A stretch of DNA of 64,000 nucleotides from Utricularia gibba (lineage: Eukaryota; Streptophyta; Magnoliopsida; Lamiales; Lentibulariaceae), in the NCBI GenBank assembly GCA_002189035.1, contig CM007989.1, positions 3,410,001 to 3,474,000 on the forward strand, given 5' to 3'. Position 1 is the first letter of the stretch. Every line of letters begins with the position of its first letter. The translations under genes were made by a program, and so were the position numbers. Below the pieces are notes generated by a model. The model saw only the letters and a program-made list of their open reading frames with translations, searched no databases and was not told the origin of the DNA. Below are positions 11,960-21,088 of this stretch, piece after piece.

Positions 11960-12985
11960 GTAGTGTCGGAGCCTTTCTCATCTTGTGTTCCCGAAGGGAC
12001 TTATTTCTGCGTTCGTTTATTGCATGTTTCGGGAGTTGGTGTGCCCTTTTAGTTCCCAAACTGTGTACATGTACGAATTTTCGTTTGTTTCCCTGCCAGA
12101 ACACATCCGTTCGGAAAAAAAAAAACAAATAAAGAAGAGAAAAAACACATCATCGAACAAGTTCGCATTGGCGACCCACATTCACTGGAGTTGTTAAAAT
12201 TTGCAAAGTTTCTGTATTGAGCTGTAGGGGAAGTAGTTGTAGTAAGCAGTTTTGTTGGGTACACCAACTGACAATGTAGACATAATTAGCCTCCATCATT
12301 GAGAAAAATAATTATGCTTACTTCATCTCTCATACATTAAAACTTCCCAAATTTTTCATTATACTTACAAAATTTGAGGAAATTTTTTTTCCTATACAAT
12401 TTTATAAATCATGCAATAGATTAATCACTCATTTATACCAACTTAGTCCATCATTATTCATAATCGTATCTATTGATAATTCGCAAATTATACTGCCGAT
12501 TACTTCTGTTGAAGAGCCTTCAATTTATATGAAGCTTTTTTCATTTCTTCAATTTCCTATATATATAAGAATGATCAATTTTCTAAATTGGAGCTATTGG
12601 ATACATCAACACAGGGGAGAAAGGGGGTTTTATTATTTGTAGGACTAGAAATACAAATTTTCAAACCTTATGGAGGATGATCCATAACACAAAAAAAATT
12701 AAAAAATTAAAAATTTATTATTGAGTAACTCAACCCCAGAGAGTTTTTCATCTTGCACTTGAAAAATATTATTTCCGTACAGTGACAATTTTTTTGGTAA
12801 GCCATACGGTTACAAATGAACTGTCTCTTTTTTTTTTTTAATGGAATGTCAACTTTAGTTACATGAAACTGTTACATAGTCATTATCTTGTCCAATTCAA
12901 AGCATGTTATTCTTCAAACGGTAATAAAATCAAGACAACGCGTTTCTGATCAGACATCGCTCTCTCCATGCTTCGTGCTCTTCAG
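11960..12985. other. Spacer between PME copies
   Basis: 3' flank of PME copy 1 and promoter of PME copy 2. It is AT-rich with several A/T runs (for example the T run near 12830). No coding region or RNA gene was seen. The possible ORFs near 11985-12267 are short, and at their 5' end lie in the likely PME 3' UTR. Confidence 0.5.
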
Positions 12986-12992
12986 TATAAAT
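12986..12992 (+). promoter_or_regulatory. TATA box of PME copy 2
   Basis: The motif tataaat lies 46 bases before the ATG at 13032. A nearer in-frame ATG at 12996 is only a few bases after the TATA element, so it would fall upstream of the transcription start. This decides for the 13032 start, which also gives a clean signal peptide. Confidence 0.55.
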
Positions 12993-13031
12993 TCCATGGT
13001 GAAATCCAAACAACAGACACGCGGAATCCTG

Positions 13032-14812
13032 ATGGCCAACAAACTCTTACTACCCCTTTTGTTCATTTTCGTGCTCTTCGTTTCTCCGGCCGCCTGTGAC
13101 GGTAGTTGCCCCCCGGAGATCCTGGCAATGTGCGACGGAGCTCCACACAAACGGACGTGTAGAAATGTCATCTTGAAAAATTCCAAGTACTGCACTCCTC
13201 TCGTCGGGAAGTCGGATGTCTTCAAACGGGCTACTCTCTTAGCCCTGGATGAATCCGTCAGTGCTCACGATCGTTTATTGTCTGGTTTCGGGCCGGATTT
13301 TGGCGACGCCAGGGTAAAGGCTGCATGGGACGACTGCACCGAGCTGTACAACAGCACCGTGAGCCGCCTTGCCAAGATCCTAGATACAAACACCAGCTTC
13401 AACGCGGAGGATGCTCAAACATGGCTCAGCGCCGCCATGACGAATCTCGGAACATGCAGGGCGGGATTCAACGATTTCGGGATTATGCCGATGATATCCA
13501 ATGACGTAAGCGTGTTAATCAGTAACGCCCTAGCGTTGAACGACGACTACGTTGTTGATGCCAAGAATGCCAGCGAGGAGAAGGCTCCTCCGAGTTGGGT
13601 ATCACCGCGACACCGGAGGCTTTTTCAGTTATCGGTGAATGCTAAGGCGGATATCGTGGTGGCGCAGGACGGTTCCGGCGACTACAAGACGGTGAATCAG
13701 GCGGTAGCAGCAGCCGGTAGAAGAGCAGGAGGTGGGAGGTTTGTGATCTATGTCAAACAAGGTACGTATAAGGAGAATGTGCTGATCGATAAGAATTTGA
13801 AGAATATAATGTTCGTCGGCGACGGCATCGGAAAGACGATTATCACCGGAAGCCGAAGCGTGGGCACAGGATCCACCTGCTTCAAGTCTGCAACATTTGG
13901 TACGTTTAAAATAAAAAAAAAACTTATTTTGGCGTTAAAAAAAATTATTAGCCTTTCTTTCTGATTTATCCTTTTTAATTATTTTTCATAAAAGTCAACT
14001 AAATAATAAACCTAAAATATAAAAAATAATTAACAAGATTACGTCATGATTAGGACGTGGTGGCGGGAGACAACGACTCCGTTGACCAAAATCAATTGAT
14101 TTGAAGTTCAATTTCTTTACCACTTTTTGCAGCGGTTTACGGGTTCGGATTCATAGCCAAAGGGATAACCTTCCAAAACACCGCCGGGCCGAGAAACCAC
14201 CAGGCGGTGGCGCTCCTTTCAAAGTCCGATCAATCGGTTTTCTACCAATGCAGCTTCGACGGTTTCCAGGACACGCTCTACGTCCATTCAATGCGGCAAT
14301 TCTACCGAGAATGCGACATCTACGGCACCGTCGACTTCATCTTCGGCAACGCCGCCGTGGTACTCCAAAACTGCAACATATACGTCAAAGATCCACCGAA
14401 CTGGACCAACACCATCACCGCGCAGGGGCGCATGGATCCGAAACAGAACACCGGCATTTCGATACAGAGCTGCACTATCAGGGCGGCGACGACGCTCTCT
14501 CCGAATGCGAAAACGTACCTCGGAAGGCCGTGGAGGCAGTATTCACGTACGGTGTTCATGGAATCGGACTTCGGAAGCTTGATTCATCCAGCGGGGTGGT
14601 ATCCGTGGAACGGCAACTTCGCATTGGATACGCTGTACTACGGGGAGTATCGGAATACGGGGCCGAGCGCGTCGACGGCGAATCGGGTGACATGGAAAGG
14701 GTATCATGTGATCACGAGCCCTGCGGTGGCCAGCCAGTTTACGCCGGCGACGTTCATCGACGCCAATGCGTGGTTGCCGGCGGCGAATGTGCCGTTCAGC
14801 GGTGGCCTTTAA
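13032..14812 (+). CDS. Pectinesterase with PMEI pro-domain (type I PME), copy 2
   Basis: Tandem paralog of the PME at 10179-11959. Two exons, 13032-13899 and 14133-14812, sum to 1548 nt (515 residues). The signal peptide starts MANKLLLPLLFIFVLFVSP. The PMEI domain keeps its four cysteines (MCDGAPHKRTC, WDDCTEL, LGTCRAGF). The processing motif is changed to RRLF (SPRHRRLFQ) against RKLL in copy 1. The catalytic domain is complete, with GITFQNTAGP, QAVAL, QDTLYV, CDIYGTVDFIFGN and YLGRPW. The first intron sits at the same codon as in copy 1. The second intron is absent: SPNAKTYLGRPW is continuous where copy 1 is split within SPG|VKTYLGRPW. The role in wall remodelling is the same by family. Tissue use cannot be told from the sequence. 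Confidence 0.94.
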
Positions 14813-15187
14813 GTAATTTCACCTTTTCATTTTATGTTGTTTCGGAATTCGATGGGTGTAAGCAGTTTAAAACTACCGTTGCTAATGACTAAACTACCCT
14901 CCGTCATCATACTTAACCAAAAAATCGAATTTGAAAATTGGTTGATAAAATGTTTGAAAATCGGCTCGAGATATTTTTACAAGTATAGAAAATAACCTGT
15001 AGAAACCTCATCGGAAACCACATAGTTTATGGTCATCAAGCACAAGAAGAAAGGAGCGAATATTTGCAAACTAGGGCTCCGGCGAAGTCTCCATCATCAG
15101 AGCTATCAAAAGCCAGTGAATCTAAAGCTTTACAATTGCCTCTGTCATGGTCTCTGTCTTTCTTAATGCCCAATCTCTGATATTGCT
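14813..15187. other. Convergent 3' flanks of PME copy 2 and the GIL1-like gene
   Basis: A 375-base gap between two stop codons facing each other. It should hold the two 3' UTRs. No other feature was seen. Confidence 0.5.
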
Positions 15188-16600
15188 CTAGCCTTCATGT
15201 TCATTCATATAAACCTGTGACTGGATTATCGTCTTCCCCACATTGAACCCCGGCACAACTGAGAACCCAACTCTCTTCCCTGTCATCTTTCCTACGGCGG
15301 CTTTGGACAAAACATCCTCCATGTACACAGCGGAGTACTCTGTGCCTGTGGACACCTGGAATATCTTGACCGTGGGGCTAAAAGAGTAGGCCAACTTGTG
15401 AAGCAGCCATATTGAGCTTGTCATTCTCACAAAGGACTCATAGAACACAGGCAATGACTTCCATGACTCCAGGACCTTCCCCTTCCTGTCCAAATGGCTG
15501 AAAATGGATGATTCGATTGTGGGGTGAATGAGTTTCTCGTACTTTCTTGCGCAAAACCGGGAGAAGTCACTATCTGGATTCCCCTTGATGATATCCATGG
15601 GATTACTAGCAACATGCTCAATTAGATGCTTGAGGTAATCACTGATCCCAGTAGCAGTCCCACCATTTTCCAAGCTTCCATTAGATATGGTTCCTCGGTC
15701 GGTTAATCCGAAATCGCTCCGATCAAATTCTTGGAACATGCCCATAGAAACATATGACAAAAAAGCAAAACGAAAGTGACCCTCTTTAGAATATGCCACT
15801 CCAGAATAAATGCAACTAGCAGCTTCAATCAAATCCCAGCCAGCCCCTCTCATCAATCCAATCAACATCTTGGTAAAATAACGCAAGGATTTCAAACAGT
15901 CACGCAGCATTGCTTCAAAAACACGAACAGTTAACAAAATTCCCATGAAAGTCGCATCCCCATCTATTGAATCCAATTTCTGAAGTAAATTAGCATTCGA
16001 ACTTCGGACGGCTTCAAAGTTTTTTCTCAAATTTTTTACCTCGAAGCACTTTATTTCAATCTGGGATTGCAAGGAATTCACAGTCATTTCCAGTACCCTA
16101 AGCTTGCTCTGATTCTCCTGCACCTGGTACTCCAAAAACGACCCGGCTGGAAAATCAAAAGTAACAATCGAATCCACATTCCTACTCTTCGAATTCATGT
16201 AAACTTTTTTCATCTCAGTAAATTTTTGAAGGATGGAGATTATGGATCTATCAACAGATTCCAGGGCATCTTGGTCCACTTCCGGCACATGGGCAGCCTG
16301 AAACTGTAAATAAGAAGCTTCCAACGAAGCCAACGTCGCAAAAAGCGACGGAATTAAAGCTCCAATCACCTGAGTGCGGTCAATTTCCCGCCCACACACC
16401 GAATCAGGCTTGACGACGACAACCCTCTGGTCGGGGATGAATTCCTCAGCGGAATCGACATGCTTGGTGGCATCGTCATCAGAATCCTCTTCCACGAAGA
16501 GCTCGTACGTCTTAGCTTTGACAGCGAGAGCGAATTTCTGGAACATATCGGAGATTTGCTGCGGTTGCTTCGACGACGCGCCGCCGTCCATCTCAACCAT
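15188..16600 (-). CDS. GIL1: DUF641 protein, GIL1/IRKI-like
   Basis: A 470-residue single-exon protein of the plant DUF641 family, which includes GRAVITROPIC IN THE LIGHT 1 and IRK-INTERACTING PROTEIN. Those proteins act in light and growth signalling, GIL1 in phytochrome-dependent loss of negative gravitropism. The N-terminal DUF641 block is clear: ISDMFQKFALAVKAKTYE, the conserved IGALIPSLFATLASLEASYL, then LEYQVQENQSKLRVLEMTV leading into a coiled coil (about residues 150-210). The C-terminal half keeps SMGMFQEFD, FARKYEKLIHP-like and PGFNVGKTIIQSQVYM. The ATG at 16600 (MVEMDGG) is the first true ATG in frame. Assignment to GIL1 rather than IRKI is inferred from length and overall order. 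Confidence 0.85.
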   Translation of the reverse strand: MVEMDGGASSKQPQQISDMFQKFALAVKAKTYELFVEEDSDDDATKHVDSAEEFIPDQRVVVVKPDSVCGREIDRTQVIGALIPSLFATLASLEASYLQFQAAHVPEVDQDALESVDRSIISILQKFTEMKKVYMNSKSRNVDSIVTFDFPAGSFLEYQVQENQSKLRVLEMTVNSLQSQIEIKCFEVKNLRKNFEAVRSSNANLLQKLDSIDGDATFMGILLTVRVFEAMLRDCLKSLRYFTKMLIGLMRGAGWDLIEAASCIYSGVAYSKEGHFRFAFLSYVSMGMFQEFDRSDFGLTDRGTISNGSLENGGTATGISDYLKHLIEHVASNPMDIIKGNPDSDFSRFCARKYEKLIHPTIESSIFSHLDRKGKVLESWKSLPVFYESFVRMTSSIWLLHKLAYSFSPTVKIFQVSTGTEYSAVYMEDVLSKAAVGKMTGKRVGFSVVPGFNVGKTIIQSQVYMNEHEG

Positions 16601-17826
16601 AGATCGTAATACATACAAAATCGAGAAAAAAGGAAGGAATCGGAGATTGCTCCCGCTGTGGGCTTCGATTGAAAATTCCTTGCTTCCGATGGCGCTTCAA
16701 GGAAGGAATGTCAAAGCGAAATTCTCTGCCAGCTTCGAGCAGTTCTTCCTAAAAGTGAGAACCCCAGATGTACAAAATGGTGCTACACTGCTCACGGCTT
16801 TAAAATAATTTTGTTTGAAAAGTACACATTCATTTTTTCCCGAAAAAAAACAATTAACTTTTTTCAAGGTAGAATATCAAAATGCAAAAATATAACCTAA
16901 ATAGATATAATTAACTGTATAATATTTAAAAAAAAATTAAAAAATCTAAAACTATCAATTTTATTATGTTTTTCATCAATAACTTTACAATTTATTTTAA
17001 TATTTCTTAAATATTCTTTCAAGTTTTAAAGAATATCATAATCTATCTTTTTTCTGATACGATATTATTTACTTTGATTATCTATCTTTTATGTTTTATC
17101 ATTATGATAAAAATATCTTATGTAAATTTTGAAGAATTCTTCTATTTAAATATCACTTATTGGTGTTACCAAGTCACAAGACCCTCATTCGTATTTATTT
17201 TATTGATATTATAATAAATATAATGATAAATTATTTATCATGTGAATTCATATTTTCAAATTCACTTATTTTTGAATAAATTTATTCCATTCACTTTAAA
17301 TTAAAGCATATTACAAAATTAGTTCTTAGGAAGATAATTAACCTAACAACACACTAATTTACTCAAATTAAACCTAAGCTAATCAATTGTTTGGAAGCCC
17401 TAGTGGAGTCGATACCAGCAATGTACAGCCAATACCTTAGCTTTTAAATTATTGGCACATTAATATAATGTGATTTTATTTTTATTTAGTTGGCGTTTTA
17501 TGCGAATAATGGAGTGGATAATGCAGATGAATCAGCAATTATTGTGATAAAATAATATAATATATTTTTGGATGAGGCCAAGAAGCCCATCAATGATTCG
17601 GTCTTTACTCTTGCCAATTTTGTTGACGTCTATGGATCGAATTGTGTTTCCAAATTTGTTGATTGTATACGAGAGAAGAGAAGAGGAGGGGGGGGTGAAT
17701 CCAGGGAAGAGATACGTTCGGTGATTCATCGGCGGCAAGCTGGAGGACCCATCGACGCGCTTCATTGTTTGAAAATCTAGCTTCCGTTCCTCCCATTTCC
17801 GATCGAGTTCTGGGATTCGCACAAAA
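16601..17826. other. Divergent intergenic region, GIL1-like / VAP27
   Basis: About 1.2 kb between two divergent starts. The part next to the GIL1-like gene (16601-16800) is likely its 5' UTR. About 16810-17560 is very AT-rich, and about 17570-17826 should be the VAP27 leader. No coding exon was seen. Confidence 0.5.
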
Positions 17827-19430
17827 ATGAGCATTGGGGAATTTCTCGGGATTCACCCGTCGGAACTTAAATTCCCATGTGCGTCTTTAATGATGTTTTT
17901 ATGTGGGTTTTGTGAAGAGCCAACCAGGGATTAGGAAAAAATGGAGCTTTTTCTTGTTTCTTTGTTCGCAGGACGTCATGTATATTTGATATTCAATTGG
18001 GCCTTTTTTGCCCGTCACTGGTTGATTTTTTTATTAGCTCTATTAGAAAATTACGCTAGGCTTGCCGGTCGTAAAATAATGAGTCTGTGATGGGTTTTGA
18101 GTAATTTCTTCTTTGTTATGAATGCAGATGAATTGAGGAAGCAGAGTTCTTGTTCTATGCAGTTGGCTAACAAAACGGACCATTATATTGCTTTTAAGGT
18201 AAATTCTTGACTGAAGATACATAAGTTCCCTTTCAATTCAGTAAGTTGCAGATTACTTCATTGGCTGTTTGATGATTTTTGGATGAAAAAGGTCAAAACA
18301 ACCAACCCGAAGAGGTACTCTGTTCGTCCAAACACCGGTGTTGTGTTACCCCATTCTCTCTGCAATGTGACAGGTAGAAAATTTTTTTGAAAAAGCCAGA
18401 GCTTTTGATACACACTTTTTCTCCCAATAAGCTCAAATTTTGTTGCTCCTTTGTGTATGCATTGATCAGTTACAATGCAAGCTCCAAAGGAGGCCCCTCT
18501 CGATATGGTATGTAGGGATAAATTTATGGTTCAGAGTGTTATTGTTCCAGAGGGAACGACAATGAAGGACTTGGCCAACAAGTTGGTGAGTTGGAATTGC
18601 TGAACCTTGTGCAAAAACCAGGAGAACCCAGAGTGAATGACTAAGGAGGTTTATCTTCATCTGTTTCAGTTTGATAAGCAGGATGGAAAGGTTGTTGAGG
18701 AGTTTAGACTGAGAGTTATATATGTTCCTGCTAGCCGTCCCCCGACAGTGGCCGAAGAGGATGAAGAAGGAATGTCTGCGGGAACTTCATCTGCTGAGGA
18801 TGAGATTGTGGTACCTTCTGAGTCTGTAAGTATCATACCATCATCATTCCATTCCATGTATGGAGTAACTTTAGGTGCTGGTCTTACATTTCTGGGGGTT
18901 CAGGTTCTTGAATCCGTTTAACTGAATCAGTAGAATAGTTAGAGAATATATGAATAAATGAGCAAGATGCTTCACTCTAGCTAGCAGTTGCTGAGAAGGT
19001 TAACCATTGGAAACTTGGTGTCTCCACACCACTCTCTTGCTGTATTATTCCTTTTTTTCACAATACAAGATAACACTGCATGTTGCTGCTAGACAATCGT
19101 TTCATTCACGACGTTTGTATTGCAGAAGCGATCCTTGATCACAAAGCTGGAAGAGGAGAAGGCTTCCATTCTAGAACAGAACGAGAAACTCCTTCAGGAA
19201 CTGGTATCCTCTCATCTCCACTACACATTTATTCAGTAGATCATCCTCTGAGAACAACTAGGCTGCAAAAATGCCGACTTTTAATCAAACGCCATTCCGA
19301 TGCAGGAGTTACTTCAGGAACACGGGGAAGGCGGCGAGTTAGCGTTTTGATTCTGTTCGAGATGTTGGCTTTGGTCGTTTGTGGTGTATGGATTGGATAC
19401 CTGATCACGAATTCATGCTCCCCTGCCTGA
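17827..19430 (+). CDS. VAP27: VAP27/PVA-type vesicle-associated protein; apparent C-terminal frameshift
   Basis: VAP27 proteins sit in the ER membrane through a C-terminal tail anchor. They bind FFAT-motif partners through an MSP domain and make ER contact sites. Exons read: 17827-17878, 18128-18198, 18292-18373, 18470-18585, 18670-18825 and 19126-19203, which join in frame over 185 codons. The MSP domain is clear: LGIHPSELKFPYELRKQS, LANKTDHYIAFKVKTTNPKR, YSVRPNTGVV and the end VEEFRLRVIYVP. A coiled coil (KLEEEKASILEQNEKLLQEL) follows. The last exon should begin at 19306 (after tgcag) and continue ELLQEHGEGG, but then stops at 19348-19350. The tail-anchor segment (SVLILFEMLALVVCGVWIGY) is present one frame away, ending at 19430. 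One extra base in the GGGG run at 19324-19327 would join them. I give the span to 19430 as the likely intact gene. Confidence 0.85.
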
Positions 19431-19720
19431 ACTGTGAGAGCGTCATCAATTTTCCCTTGAGGGCGCGCGCGGTACGCCACGATCGATGCAATGGCATCCC
19501 GGCCGAGGGCTCGCGCCGCCGTGCCGATTTCTTGTATAATGATGGGATTGTTTTTGGTAAAGAAAAGCGTCGAGCTTACGCAGCCATGGGAAGGAAAAAC
19601 AACTATGCCATTATTTCCGTAAAGGAAAATTTGATCTAAGCAGCCAAGCGCTCTTTTTTGAAAGGAAAAACATGGAGGGGATAGCGAGCGCCATGGAAAT
19701 ACGATCATATTTCATCGAGC

Positions 19721-19906
19721 CTATCCAGCCAAGGTGCCGGTACCTCCAGGCGCCGCCGTTGCAGCAGCGTCGTCTTGGACGTTGACCTTCTTCTGATTGC
19801 ACTTCTTCTTCCAGTCGCGCATGGAACAGTTGCCGGAGCTTCGACCAATAAATGCTCCTCCGATCACTCCGACCACCAGAACGCCAGCGTATTTCAGCAG
19901 CCCCAT
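19721..19906 (-). CDS. Small one-TM protein, 61 residues, unknown function
   Basis: A short intronless open frame starting MGLLKYAGVLVVGVIGGAFIG, a hydrophobic N-terminal helix with Gly spacing that fits one membrane span. A polar tail follows (residues ~22-45, RDWKKKCNQKKVN), then an Ala/Gly-rich end. I do not recognise a named family. It looks like the small membrane proteins often found in plant genomes, possibly of mitochondria or ER. Support for it being real: an ATG start, sensible amino-acid composition, and a place of its own between VAP27 and the HAM gene. Against it: only 61 codons and no visible motif. A processed EST or conservation in other plants would settle it. Confidence 0.5.
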   Translation of the reverse strand: MGLLKYAGVLVVGVIGGAFIGRSSGNCSMRDWKKKCNQKKVNVQDDAAATAAPGGTGTLAG

Positions 19907-21088
19907 CCTTCCAAACGATTACCAAATCCCTTCTGCCTTCTTCCACCACCATGAGCGATTCAAGCAACTTATGTAGAACTCCCCTGGCGTCTTACTCAAG
20001 AAATCGCCACTTTTTTCCCATCACCATTAAATTAGAGCTTTCCCCTGGTCCAAGAATCCCCCCCCCCCCCCCCCAGATGTAATAATGTCTGTCTATCCGG
20101 GTCGGGTATGATCCGTATCCACTCGATCCGACCGACCACAAATACCGTACTAGTTAAATTTGCCTCATGAAATTAAAATAATAGGAATTATTATTGTGTG
20201 GGGTTGGGTACAATCCCAATTAGCCTGGGCAATAGTTTATATTGATGGCTATGGGGCATGATGTGTGGTTAGGAATACGCCTACCGCCAATAATTCCATC
20301 TTTATTCAAATTAAATTTATATCTAGCGTCAATAAATTAATTAGGTATCAAATTATTTGAATCCGTTTCTAATGTACTAAAAATAGGATGCTCATGACTT
20401 CCTAATTTAGGGTGTGAGAAAAGAAAACCCATGATTTTATTCGATATTTGGAAATTCATTTTTTTTAATTCTCTAAAATTAGTGGGGCTACAAATCGTAG
20501 TCTATTTTTGAAAATTAACTATTTAAATTTTCTTTTTCACATATTAAGATCAATTTTTTATGCATAAAATGTTTATTTTTCTAACATACTAAAAAAAGTA
20601 ATATTTGTTTTTATAATATATAGTCCACAGTGGTCGTCGTGAACATTTATTTCCTAAAGTTTCAAAATTAGGTTTTTTTTTTATCAATTTGGTATTTGTT
20701 AATTTTTTTTATTCTTTTGAATTATCATCTGTTGATAGAGAGAGATGAGGGAAGGGAAGCCGGGCATTTTACTGCTTTTTTAAGTTGCACGCATCCATGG
20801 AATGGACAGGTAAGGTAGAGGAGGAGGAGGAGGAAGGAAACTTCGAGGGCGAATGGGGGGTGCCATTTCTTCTTCCTGTTGTAATCAAGAAGAGGGAACC
20901 GCTTCGGAATTTGGTTTCCCCATTTTGTCAGAGAGGCGCTGCTTGATTCAGCTGGGGAGATTTGTTTGAGTAGATGAAAACACCCATTTCTGAAACTGGT
21001 TTGGAAGTGGATTCACGTGTTTTCTTTCCTGTGGACTTGGTTTCTTTCCGTTCTTGTTTCTGGGTGGGATTTCATTTTCGCTTCTTAG
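19907..21088. other. Divergent intergenic region with 17-C run
   Basis: Upstream DNA of the small protein (minus) and of the HAM gene (plus). It holds a run of 17 cytosines at 20058-20074 and AT-rich DNA at about 20150-20720. A purine-rich stretch (gaggaggaggagg near 20820) is probably in the HAM 5' leader. No coding exon was found. Confidence 0.5.
20058..20074. repeat. C homopolymer, 17 nt
   Basis: An uninterrupted run of 17 C between the small-protein gene and the HAM gene. Long C/G runs are rare in plant DNA. They are prone to slippage and to sequencing length errors, so the exact count should not be trusted. Confidence 0.9.

Noticed and set aside
14101-14892. 263-codon plus-strand frame over PME copy 2 exon 2
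   Set aside because: It is a different frame from the one carrying the PME catalytic motifs; only the frame ending at 14812 has them.
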